In this document: one piece after another, positions 1 to 5,476 of the stretch
Numbering within the stretch: the first letter of the stretch is position 1
Layout of the letters: each line of letters starts with the position of its first letter
Origin: Butyricicoccus_A sp945486175
Lineage (GTDB): Bacteria; Bacillota; Clostridia; Oscillospirales; Butyricicoccaceae
Reading direction: 5' to 3'
Length of the DNA stretch: 11,172 nt
NCBI GenBank assembly: GCA_945829445.1
Contig: CALZUY010000074.1
Coordinates: forward strand, 1-11,172
Program-made: the position numbers and the translations under genes
The notes under the pieces: model-generated
What the model saw: only the letters and a program-made list of their open reading frames with translations
What the model was told of the DNA's origin: nothing
Databases searched by the model: none

Positions 1-159
1 TACATGAATAAGATTTTGCAGCGCTGGCATTCTCAGGGCCTGCGCACAGCCGAGGACGTCCGCTCCGGCGACAAGAAGCCCGCGGCCCCCAAGGGTGCCT
101 CCGGCGAGCTGGGCGAAGCGGAAATTGCGGCAATTCAGAGACTTTTGCGGGAGGAATAA
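1..159 (+). CDS. DnaD-domain replication protein, C-terminal end (5' truncated)
   Basis: The frame is open from the first base and ends at TAA (157-159), giving 52 residues. The opening stretch, YMNKILQRWHSQGLRTAEDV, matches the end of a DnaB/DnaD C-terminal domain (pattern Y-x-x-K-I-L-x-x-W-x-x-x-G-[LI]-x-T-x-x-D-V), which in Firmicutes takes part in primosome assembly. A flexible Lys/Pro/Ala linker and a short acidic-to-basic tail (EAEIAAIQRLLREE) follow. The gene ends three bases before the ATPase start, and its last codons supply that gene's GGGAGG Shine-Dalgarno, so the two are probably cotranscribed. DnaD-like proteins commonly sit next to a DnaC/DnaI-like loader, which supports the call. 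The N-terminal winged-helix part lies outside the window, so a phage-type DnaD paralogue cannot be excluded. Confidence 0.72.
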   Translation, partial: YMNKILQRWHSQGLRTAEDVRSGDKKPAAPKGASGELGEAEIAAIQRLLREE

Positions 160-162
160 CCC

Positions 163-1146
163 ATGGCATACAGTGCGGAGGTTGTCAGCCGGGCCCGGGC
201 ACGGCTGGCTCAGGCAAAAGAAGACCGGGAATCCGAAAACCGGCAGCATCTGGCGGCGGCTTACGCCAAGGTTCCCCGGCTCCGGGAGATCGATCTGCTT
301 CTGCGCCGAACCATGGCCCAGGCGGCCTATGCCGCCTTCGAGCAGGGCAGCGACGGCCGGGAGCTTTTGGAACAGGCAAGGCAGGAGAATCTGGCATTGC
401 AGCAGGAACGGGCCATTCTGGCCAAGGAGAATTTCGAGGAAGGGTACTTAGACGACAGCCCCATCTGTGACAAATGCGGCGGCAGCGGCTATATCGGCTC
501 CAATATGTGTGAGTGCCTGCGGGAGCTGTGCCGTCAGGAGCAGAAAAAAGAGGTGTCCATCCTCTCCGGCAGCCGGGATACCTTCAACCAGTTCCGGCTG
601 GACTACTACCCTGACCGCCTGGATCCCAAGTACGGCGCCAGCCCCCGGGCCATTATGGAGCGCAATTTCAAGGTCTGCCGCACCTACGGCCTGACCTTCA
701 CCCCCGACGCCGGGAATCTATTGTTCGTGGGCGGCACGGGCCTGGGCAAGACCTTCCTGTCCGCCTGTATCGCCCGGGCCGTGGCAGACCGTGGCTGCAG
801 CGTGGTCTATGAATCCGCCGGGCACCTGTTTTCCAAGCTGGAACAGGCCAAGTTTAACCCCAGCGAGGAAACCCGCCGGGAAGCGGCCCGCTTTTACGAC
901 TGCGACCTGCTGATTCTGGACGATCTGGGCACGGAGATGCCCAGCCAGTTTGCCTCCGCCGCCCTGTATACCCTGCTCAACGATCGGATTCTGGAAAATA
1001 AGCCCATGGTCATCTCCACCAATCTCACCATCGACGAGCTGAGCCGGCGCTACTCTCCCCAGATTGCCTCCCGCCTGCAGGGCAGCTTCCTGCTGCTGAC
1101 CTTCGTGGGAGAGGACATCCGGGTGATGAAAAATCGGGGGCTGTGA
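163..1146 (+). CDS. DnaC/DnaI-like AAA+ ATPase (putative replicative helicase loader)
   Basis: This 327-residue protein has an N-terminal helical region (about 1-95) rich in charged residues. A Cys cluster follows (C102-x2-C105, then C116-x-C118) and looks like a zinc-binding site, as in DnaI-type loaders. The AAA+ domain spans about 150-327, with Walker A GGTGLGKT (190-197), Walker B LLILDDLG (249-256), a sensor-like STN (285-287) and a late SRL Arg (R304). The family (DnaC/DnaI/IstB) loads the replicative hexameric helicase onto DNA, and the upstream DnaD-like gene fits primosome function. The ATG at 163 has GGGAGG about 8 bases upstream, just before the DnaD stop. The gene shares the GC-rich composition of its neighbours. 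IstB from an insertion sequence is less likely, because there is no IstA partner and the Cys-rich N-terminal region fits DnaI better. Confidence 0.85.
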   Translation: MAYSAEVVSRARARLAQAKEDRESENRQHLAAAYAKVPRLREIDLLLRRTMAQAAYAAFEQGSDGRELLEQARQENLALQQERAILAKENFEEGYLDDSPICDKCGGSGYIGSNMCECLRELCRQEQKKEVSILSGSRDTFNQFRLDYYPDRLDPKYGASPRAIMERNFKVCRTYGLTFTPDAGNLLFVGGTGLGKTFLSACIARAVADRGCSVVYESAGHLFSKLEQAKFNPSEETRREAARFYDCDLLILDDLGTEMPSQFASAALYTLLNDRILENKPMVISTNLTIDELSRRYSPQIASRLQGSFLLLTFVGEDIRVMKNRGL

Positions 1147-1147
1147 A

Positions 1148-1795
1148 ATGAAAACAGGCATTTTATTCGATCTGGACGGCACTTTGCTGAATACATTAGA
1201 GGATTTGCTGGACGCGACCAATTACGCATTGGAACTCTGCGGCTACCCCAGGCGGACGCTTTCGGAGCTGCGGCGGTTCGTGGGCAACGGTGCGGAAAAC
1301 CAGATCCGTATGTCCCTGCCCGAGGGGGCTTCCCCGGAGGAGGTTCAGCGGGTTCTGAAAATCTATAAGCCATACTATACCGAACATTGTCAGGTCAAAA
1401 CCCGGCCCTATGACGGAATTCTGGAAGCGCTGGCGGTTTTGAAAGAAAAGTATCCCATCGCGGTGGTTTCCAACAAGCCCGACGCCGCGGTGAAAGCCCT
1501 GTGTGCCGAGCTGTTCCCCGGCATTTTCGCTCTGGGCGAAGCCCCGGACTGCCCCCGCAAGCCCGCCCCGGACATGGTGTTTAAGGCCTGCCGGGCCATC
1601 GGCGCGGACACCTGCGTGTATGTGGGCGACAGCGAGGTGGACGTGCGCACCGCGAAAAACGCCGGGGTTCCCTGCCTCAGCGTCCTGTGGGGCTTCCGCG
1701 ACCGGGAGGAAATTGAAGCGGCGGGCGGCGAACATTTCTGTGAAAAACCCATTGATCTGATAGAAAAAATTGAGGAAATCATCCATGGCAAATGA
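1148..1795 (+). CDS. gph: HAD-superfamily phosphatase, phosphoglycolate phosphatase-like (Gph)
   Basis: This is a cytosolic HAD hydrolase of 215 residues, the usual length for Gph/PGP-like enzymes. All four HAD motifs are present: motif I FDLDGTLLNT with nucleophile D8 and acid D10; motif II around VVSNKP (S108); motif III Lys in CPRKPAPDMV (K138); and motif IV VGDSEVDV (G160-D161, D165). The helical cap inserted after motif I (about 15-85) makes it a C1-cap enzyme. Family members remove phosphate from 2-phosphoglycolate or from other small phosphomonoesters such as pyrophosphate or nucleotides. Exact substrate cannot be read from sequence. The ATG is one base after the ATPase stop, with a G-run (1136-1140) as ribosome-binding site. 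Its 3' end overlaps the next gene by 11 bp. The neighbouring deoxynucleotidase suggests a shared metabolite-cleanup role, which is inference. Confidence 0.85.
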   Translation: MKTGILFDLDGTLLNTLEDLLDATNYALELCGYPRRTLSELRRFVGNGAENQIRMSLPEGASPEEVQRVLKIYKPYYTEHCQVKTRPYDGILEALAVLKEKYPIAVVSNKPDAAVKALCAELFPGIFALGEAPDCPRKPAPDMVFKACRAIGADTCVYVGDSEVDVRTAKNAGVPCLSVLWGFRDREEIEAAGGEHFCEKPIDLIEKIEEIIHGK

Positions 1796-2360
1796 ATTTT
1801 ACGCCCTGCTGGGCCGGATGCGCAACATCACTCGCTGGGGCCTGATGCGCAACACCTTCTCGGAAAATATCGCCGAGCACAGTTACATGACGGCGGTGCT
1901 GGCCCACGCTCTGGCTCTGATCCGCCGGGACATTCTGGGGCTTCCCTCCCCCGACCCGGACCGCTGCGCCGTGGCGGCGCTGTACCACGACGCCTCCGAG
2001 ATTCTCACCGGCGACCTGCCCACCCCCATTAAATATTACAATCCCGACATCAAAGCCGCTTACAAGCAGGTGGAACGGGCGGCGGATGAGCGGCTTCTCG
2101 ATATGCTTCCGCCGGAGCTTCGGGTGTGCTATGAAAGCGACGTGCTGGAAAACGACCCGGCGCTTCTTCCCATCGTCAAAGCCGCGGACAAGCTCAGCGC
2201 CCACATCAAGTGCTTAGAGGAGCAGAAGGCCGGCAACACGGAGTTTGACTCCGCCGCACGCCAGACCTGGGAGGCCATGCAGGCCATGAACCTGCCGGAG
2301 CTGAACTGGTTCACAGAGCACTGTCTCGGGGCCTTTTCCCTGAATCTCGACCAGCTGTGA
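1785..2360 (+). CDS. yfbR: HD-domain 5'-deoxynucleotidase, YfbR-like
   Basis: This 191-residue protein closely follows the Escherichia coli YfbR pattern. It has R17-W18 near the start, H32 in ENIAEHS, the HD pair H68-D69 with E72 in ALYHDASEILTGDLPTPIKY, and D135 in IVKAADKLSAHIKCLEE. These are the expected divalent-metal ligands and catalytic residues of the HD fold. YfbR enzymes hydrolyse deoxyribonucleoside 5'-monophosphates to deoxynucleosides, so a role in dNMP pool control is likely. I chose the ATG at 1785 because a GAGGAAA Shine-Dalgarno (1772-1778) lies at the right distance. The in-frame ATG at 1770 would add five residues absent from the family and has a poorer site. The start lies inside the end of gph (11-bp overlap), which suggests translational coupling. 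Confidence 0.9.
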   Translation: MANEFYALLGRMRNITRWGLMRNTFSENIAEHSYMTAVLAHALALIRRDILGLPSPDPDRCAVAALYHDASEILTGDLPTPIKYYNPDIKAAYKQVERAADERLLDMLPPELRVCYESDVLENDPALLPIVKAADKLSAHIKCLEEQKAGNTEFDSAARQTWEAMQAMNLPELNWFTEHCLGAFSLNLDQL

Positions 2361-2363
2361 TAC

Positions 2364-2392
2364 TTGACGGCCTTGCCGGTTTGTGATAGAAT
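2364..2392 (+). promoter_or_regulatory. Sigma-A type promoter for the small downstream gene
   Basis: A TTGACG -35 element (2364-2369) and a TAGAAT -10 element (2387-2392) are separated by exactly 17 bases. An upstream TG at 2384-2385 makes an extended -10. It starts four bases after the yfbR stop and lies about 50 bases before the start of the small ORF at 2444, so it probably drives that gene and may read through into tRNA-Leu. It is the best sigma-A match I found by eye. Confidence 0.65.
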
Positions 2393-2443
2393 AAGCGAAA
2401 CAGCCGTCGATATCCTTTTCAATGCGATTTGGGGGTGCCGGGC

Positions 2444-2674
2444 ATGAACGCCTGTTTTTATTTTCTTACGCATCGCTGTGTATTTTCGAGTTATTCCATA
2501 GAAACCATAAACGCCAAGGTGCGTATTCTTGAGGAGCACGGCATCAAAACCCTGCTGAAATCCCATAATTCCAACCAGCAAACCGGCGCTTTTGGTCAGC
2601 TGCCGGAGTACCAGATTGCGTACGATCTTTATGTTCCCAACAAGGATTTTGAGGAAGCCAGCGCCTTGATTTGA
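2444..2674 (+). CDS. Small DUF2007-like protein (putative signal-transducing family)
   Basis: This is a 76-residue soluble protein. Its body has the layout of DUF2007-type small proteins: a first strand, a helix ending in an ILEEHGIKT turn (about residues 28-36, 'Leu-Glu-x-x-Gly-Ile'), a polar Asn/Ser/Gln loop, then a strand with YDLYVPNKDFEEASALI at the C-terminus. That last motif (Tyr-x-Val-x-x-[KN]-D-[FY]-x-x-A-x-x-[LI]-I) is typical of Clostridia members I recall. The family's biochemical function is not established. The ATG at 2444 is preferred because a GGGGGTG run (2431-2437) precedes it. A TTG at 2429 in the same frame would add five residues but lies on that run. It has its own promoter (2364-2392). 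No clear terminator precedes the tRNA. Confidence 0.6.
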   Translation: MNACFYFLTHRCVFSSYSIETINAKVRILEEHGIKTLLKSHNSNQQTGAFGQLPEYQIAYDLYVPNKDFEEASALI

Positions 2675-2789
2675 TGCAGCGGCTCTCGCCCATCCAAATT
2701 GTGCCCGCAAACAGCGGCGCTTTGTGGCTTTCCTTTGCTTTGGAACATCCCTCCAACTTCATATCCCTCCATTTGAAGGGATTGAATAC

Positions 2790-2875
2790 GCCGCTATGAT
2801 GGAATGGTAGACATAGTGGACTTAAAATCCACCTGAAGCGATTCAGTACCGGTTCGAGTCCGGTTAGCGGCACCA
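2790..2875 (+). tRNA. tRNA-Leu (anticodon TAA, reads UUA)
   Basis: The acceptor stem pairs GCCGCTA (2790-2796) with TAGCGGC (2865-2871), followed by discriminator A2872 and an encoded CCA (2873-2875). The D-loop contains GGAATGGTAGAC, the usual Leu pattern. The anticodon stem GTGGA/TCCAC (2816-2820 with 2828-2832) encloses CTTAAAA, so the anticodon is TAA at 2823-2825. The long class II variable arm CTGAA-GCGA-TTCAG fits Leu. The T arm is ACCGG-TTCGAGT-CCGGT (2848-2864). The total of 86 nt is normal. There is no convincing dedicated promoter in the 115 bases upstream, so it may be read from 2364-2392. It marks the edge between core genes and accessory DNA. Confidence 0.97.
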
Positions 2876-2882
2876 AAGCAAT

Positions 2883-2936
2883 ATAATCCGAACCAAATCT
2901 TCCTAAACGGGAGACTGGTTCGGATTATTTGTTTTC
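2883..2936 (+). terminator. Strong Rho-independent terminator after tRNA-Leu
   Basis: A perfect 13-bp stem pairs ATAATCCGAACCA (2883-2895) with TGGTTCGGATTAT (2916-2928). The loop region extends it by six more pairs, TCTTCC (2898-2903) with GGGAGA (2909-2914, one G-U), leaving a 5-nt loop. A T-rich tail (ATTTGTTTTCTTT) follows. It begins eight bases after the tRNA CCA end. The stem is symmetric, so it could also partly stop minus-strand transcripts from the phage genes, but the T-tract on that side is poor. Confidence 0.88.
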
Positions 2937-3034
2937 TTTGACAGGTTCGAGCAAACCCATTTCCGAAACGGTGTTGTCAAACGGCCAGAATCAAAACCCA
3001 GAGGGCCAAGAAAAAAGAGAATCCAACCCGGAAC

Positions 3035-3103
3035 CCACACCGCGTCAACCGAACTGCCCACACCGCGTCAACCGAACTGCCCGCACCGCTCATCCGAAAC
3101 GGG
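3035..3103 (+). repeat. 23-bp tandem repeat, two perfect copies plus one diverged copy
   Basis: Copies at 3035-3057 and 3058-3080 are identical; the unit starts CCACACCGCG and ends CCGAACTGC. A third, diverged copy runs 3081-3103 (CCGCACCGCTCATCCGAAACGGG). The last copy forms an 8-bp inverted repeat with its flank: ACTGCCCG (3076-3083) and CGGGCAGT (3100-3107) around a 16-nt loop. It lies in noncoding DNA between the tRNA terminator and the phage gene 3' end. I know of no named element with this unit. Confidence 0.75.
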
Positions 3104-3125
3104 CAGTCCGTTGAAGCGAATTGGG

Positions 3126-3176
3126 CAAGAATGCCCTCGGGAGATTCTTGTATTGTATTTCCTATTTTGATTTTTT
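3126..3176 (+). terminator. Possible + strand hairpin terminator next to the phage gene 3' end
   Basis: CAAGAAT (3126-3132) pairs with ATTCTTG (3144-3150), a 7-bp stem around a GC-rich loop. A T-rich stretch follows (TATTGTATTTCC, then TTTTGATTTTTT). It competes with a smaller hairpin, GGGC (3123-3126) with GCCC (3133-3136). It would stop + strand transcripts only. On the minus strand it lies after the tail gene stop but has no T-tract on the correct side. It is listed for completeness; its role is uncertain. Confidence 0.3.
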
Positions 3177-4041
3177 ACGCATATTTTACTCCTATTGCAT
3201 TGATAGTAGAACCAGTTGGGATCAGCCCGCTGGTTGAAAGCGTAATTCTTTCTGGTATTTTGCCGTCGTATGTGCGCCGCATTGCTGAACCCGCTGCATA
3301 CAATGCAGTAGAGCTGCCGCATACTGCATGGCACCAATATCCTAAAGTATCATTTCCTTGTCCAAATTTGCAGCAAACAGTAAATGAGGTCAAAGAGTTT
3401 CCAGTATTTAATAAGTTTACACAACAAATAATATCTCTGAGCGTTCCATTGAATATCGCATTGACATATACGTTAGATTTCGTAGTTGCCTTTTTACAAT
3501 TACCAAAAATGAACACTTCGTCGCATCCCTGTGACTCGAACTCGATTACATTCACATCTTCTTCCAGTGTTAACTCGATAAGCTTTATATATGTTCGCTC
3601 TGGCTGCATTGCCACAGGCTCCAGCGTATAGGTTCCGTCCTCATTGACTGCTTGCACCCGAAATGTCTGCCCAACCTGCGCGCCGGAAGGAGAAGTTAGC
3701 TTGTTGCGAATGTCACTTTTCAACTGAGTAACGTCAGGAATAACCGTGTCCACCACTTCCTGTGCAGAGGCAGCAGCAGTATTGGCAGCGGTCGTCGCTG
3801 CGTTTGCAGCTTCGGCAGCCCGCAGGGCTGCCTCTGCGGCCGTGTTCGCTGCGGTACTGTCACCTGCCTGCGCCATCAGCATATAATATGTACCCTCAGC
3901 CGGAGTTACACCCCGGCAGCGCTGGCGCACCAAGTAGGAGCTGCCGTTGTAGGTGACCGCATCCAACCGCTCATATTCTACCTTCGAATCATATGCCCCA
4001 CGGGCAACAACTGCAACCTTTCCCAAATCCTGATTAACCAT
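3175..4041 (-). CDS. Phage tail-fibre-like / receptor-binding protein
   Basis: The protein has 288 residues. The N-terminus (1-60, GKVAVVARGAYDSKVEYERL and a later VTPAEG) resembles the domain seen in Clostridia phage tail or 'carbohydrate-binding-like' fibre proteins that mediates assembly. An Ala-rich segment at 62-95, built from AAN/AAE/TAA repeats, looks like a trimeric coiled shaft. Residues 100-145 form a linker, and 150-288 a beta-rich, Cys-containing tip of unknown type that could bind the cell surface. No enzyme motif is seen. Start ATG at 4041 follows GGAGG (4048-4052) and overlaps the BppU stop by eight bases (ATGGTTAA), indicating coupling. Composition changes inside the gene: the part encoding about 1-148 is GC-rich, the tip is AT-rich. 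That suggests a swapped receptor-binding domain. Exact receptor is unknown. Confidence 0.7.
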   Translation of the reverse strand: MVNQDLGKVAVVARGAYDSKVEYERLDAVTYNGSSYLVRQRCRGVTPAEGTYYMLMAQAGDSTAANTAAEAALRAAEAANAATTAANTAAASAQEVVDTVIPDVTQLKSDIRNKLTSPSGAQVGQTFRVQAVNEDGTYTLEPVAMQPERTYIKLIELTLEEDVNVIEFESQGCDEVFIFGNCKKATTKSNVYVNAIFNGTLRDIICCVNLLNTGNSLTSFTVCCKFGQGNDTLGYWCHAVCGSSTALYAAGSAMRRTYDGKIPERITLSTSGLIPTGSTINAIGVKYA

Positions 4042-4657
4042 ATACTACCTCCAAATTCCCAGTTCCCTCGTTCAGCACAAAATTCAGTCCGCCTGTATTC
4101 TCAGCTCCTGTGAGATGCAAGTGCCCGTCATCGTCCACCGCCAGCGCAGCGAAATACGCATCCCCGCGCTCGCCATTTCGCCCGTCAAACTCGCCGCTTT
4201 CCTTTGCCTTTTTCAAGTATTCATCCAACTTGTCCTCCAGCCATTGCAGGCGGATGTAGTCCTCAGACGGCTTTGCTCCCTCCACGGGATTCTTTTCTAC
4301 AAAGAGTCGGAACGGGAACACACTTAACTGGTTCAGCTGGACATCATTAAATACGATACTCACTTCCAGGCTGCCCGGTTCCGCCAACATCTGCCGAGGC
4401 AGCGTCAGCGTCACCATGGAACTGTTGACCTCCACCGCCGGAGACCCGTCAGCAAGCTTATCAAAGATACCTCGTTTCTTGCTTGGCGTAATGTAGGTAA
4501 CATAAACTTCTACCCCAGCCGGCACTTTCCATGGCTTATCCCCGCTTCGCAGCTTTGCCACGATCTTGCGCGTATTCCCGTCATTCTGGACCGCAGAAAC
4601 TTTCGCGCTCACGTTCATGCGGTCCATGTCAAGGTTGATTTGTTTGATGATTTCCAC
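4034..4657 (-). CDS. BppU-like phage baseplate upper protein
   Basis: This is a 207-residue structural protein. The first 125 residues (INLDMDRMNVSAKVSAVQND at 7-26, then KIVAKLRSGDKPWKVPAGVE, YVTYITPSKKRGIFD, VTLTLPRQMLAEPGSLEVSI and FPFRLFVEKNP) follow the BppU N-terminal domain pattern of Siphoviridae-type baseplates, a beta-sandwich in which 'LR.GD..W.VP.GV.V.....KPD.' and 'VEKNP' are landmarks. A helical linker (about 133-157) and a short Gly-rich, collagen-like GRNGERGD segment follow, then a small C-terminal beta domain. BppU links the tail to receptor-binding proteins, which suits the adjoining fibre gene. The start is GTG at 4657, with AGGAGA (4665-4670) upstream. The stop lies inside the next gene's start. 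It is intact, so recent decay of the element is possible. Confidence 0.78.
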   Translation of the reverse strand: MEIIKQINLDMDRMNVSAKVSAVQNDGNTRKIVAKLRSGDKPWKVPAGVEVYVTYITPSKKRGIFDKLADGSPAVEVNSSMVTLTLPRQMLAEPGSLEVSIVFNDVQLNQLSVFPFRLFVEKNPVEGAKPSEDYIRLQWLEDKLDEYLKKAKESGEFDGRNGERGDAYFAALAVDDDGHLHLTGAENTGGLNFVLNEGTGNLEVVYG

Positions 4658-4870
4658 AGAAACATCTCCTTTCGGCAGTCATTATCGCATACCTGCGTCT
4701 GGATTTCGTCAGAACGCCGTCCGAGCCGATCTGAGAGTAATCAACCTTTTTTGCTTGACAGGCACACCACTTATTTCATTGCAGATACCCAGTACCGAAA
4801 GGTTTCTCCGGCTTGTTACATAATCTCTGCGACGCAAGGTGGCAGCATATACGCAAATCGGAGCGCAGCG
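4658..4870 (-). other. Intergenic spacer between capsule operon end and phage genes
   Basis: This 213-nt spacer lies between the acyltransferase stop and the BppU start. On the minus strand an AAGGAGATG Shine-Dalgarno (about 4664-4672) belongs to BppU. A GATAAT with upstream TG (4681-4688) could be an extended -10 but has no good -35. An open minus-strand frame ending in VDYSQIGSDGVLTKSRRR leads into the BppU start region and might be the decayed 3' end of an upstream phage gene. A TTGACA at 4755-4760 (+ strand) has no matching -10. I found no convincing terminator for the polysaccharide operon. Confidence 0.4.
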
Positions 4871-5476
4871 TCACCTCTGCTGCTCTTCTGCTGTGTCAAT
4901 TCTCCTGACAAATCTTGCAGGATTTCCTGCCCATATCTCACCGTCTGGCACGTCGCAGGACACAACCGAGCCTGCTCCAATAACAGCTTCTTTCCCGATC
5001 GTAACGCCTTTGAGAATCATGCTGTGCCCGCCGATAAAAGCTCTCTCCTTAATTCGGACAGGCGCTGTCTTTACATTTGTATTTCCATTCAGGCGATATC
5101 CCGCAATTGACGAATGAAAATCGGTATCATATATTTTGCATCCTGCGCCAATGCAAACATCGTCCTCGATGATAACAGAACTGGCTGAGCATATTGCCGT
5201 ATTCGATATGCCCACACGATTTCCTATGCAGATATTTCCCCCAGATAATTGGATGATTGTTTTGGATTGTCCACCAATCGGATCTGCCATTGGATGGGAA
5301 TTGATATAGACATTTTCCCCAATATTCAGTTTTCCGCTCAATACTGCCAAAGCAATGCTCCCACAGGAATGGAAGTGCGGGCCGTAACTGGCTCCGTTTA
5401 TTTTTAGTCTGAATTTGTTCCACGGTGTACTGACGAGTGTTATGACACCTCTGAATATGCGATAGTATCCCATCAT
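4871..5476 (-). CDS. Hexapeptide-repeat acyltransferase (left-handed beta-helix), probable glycan O-acetyltransferase
   Basis: This 201-residue cytosolic enzyme has an N-terminal region of about 40 residues followed by degenerate hexapeptide repeats ([LIV]-G-x-x-x-x), for example LNIGENVYINS, NICIGNRVGISN, VIIEDDVCIGAGC and VTIGKEAVIGAGSVVSCDV. These form a left-handed beta-helix active as a trimer. The likely catalytic His is H121 in YDTDFHSS. WAGNPARFVRRI near the C-terminus is the standard end of CatB/LacA/WbbJ-type acetyltransferases, which use acetyl-CoA. Placement at the end of a polysaccharide operon suggests a sugar-repeat acetyltransferase, but an N-acyl or serine acetyltransferase role cannot be excluded from sequence. 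The ATG at 5476 overlaps the fucosyltransferase stop by four bases (ATGA), with GAAGAGGA (5481-5488) as Shine-Dalgarno, so it is translationally coupled. A second ATG follows immediately. Confidence 0.87.
   Translation of the reverse strand: MMGYYRIFRGVITLVSTPWNKFRLKINGASYGPHFHSCGSIALAVLSGKLNIGENVYINSHPMADPIGGQSKTIIQLSGGNICIGNRVGISNTAICSASSVIIEDDVCIGAGCKIYDTDFHSSIAGYRLNGNTNVKTAPVRIKERAFIGGHSMILKGVTIGKEAVIGAGSVVSCDVPDGEIWAGNPARFVRRIDTAEEQQR

Larger units (their letters stand above)
3175..4657 (-). mobile_element. Phage tail-module remnant (baseplate plus tail-fibre genes) beside tRNA-Leu
   Basis: Two coupled minus-strand genes of phage structural type lie between tRNA-Leu and a polysaccharide operon. 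No integrase, excisionase, portal, terminase, capsid, tape measure, holin or endolysin is present in the window. tRNA genes are common phage attachment sites, so a decayed prophage or tail-only element is the simplest reading. No duplicated tRNA 3' end (att site) could be found by eye, so the element edges are approximate. Alternatives are a tailocin-like module or a phage satellite piece. Confidence 0.45.

Noticed and set aside
163..1146. IstB transposition helper instead of a helicase loader.
   Set aside because: There is no IstA, no terminal repeats, and the upstream DnaD partner plus Cys cluster fit DnaI/DnaC.
718..1221. Minus-strand open frames opposite the ATPase and gph.
   Set aside because: They are long only because the opposite strand is GC-rich coding sequence; no motif or ribosome-binding site is seen.
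2944..2951. GGTTCGAG repeats the tRNA T-loop sequence at 2851-2858, a possible attachment-site echo.
   Set aside because: Only eight bases match and the flanks differ from the tRNA 3' end, so this is within chance.
3035..3103. Repeat array as CRISPR.
   Set aside because: The copies are directly adjacent with no spacers and no cas genes are present.
2929..3114. Small + strand ORF of 61 codons after the tRNA.
   Set aside because: It overlaps the terminator and tandem repeat, has low-complexity Pro/Arg content and no Shine-Dalgarno.
4755..4783. TTGACA at 4755-4760 on the + strand as a promoter.
   Set aside because: There is no acceptable -10 at 16-18 bases and no + strand gene downstream; + frames there oppose the acyltransferase.
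4640..5110. Long + strand open frame (156 codons) opposite the acyltransferase.
   Set aside because: It lacks any family features and lies antisense to a clear hexapeptide protein.
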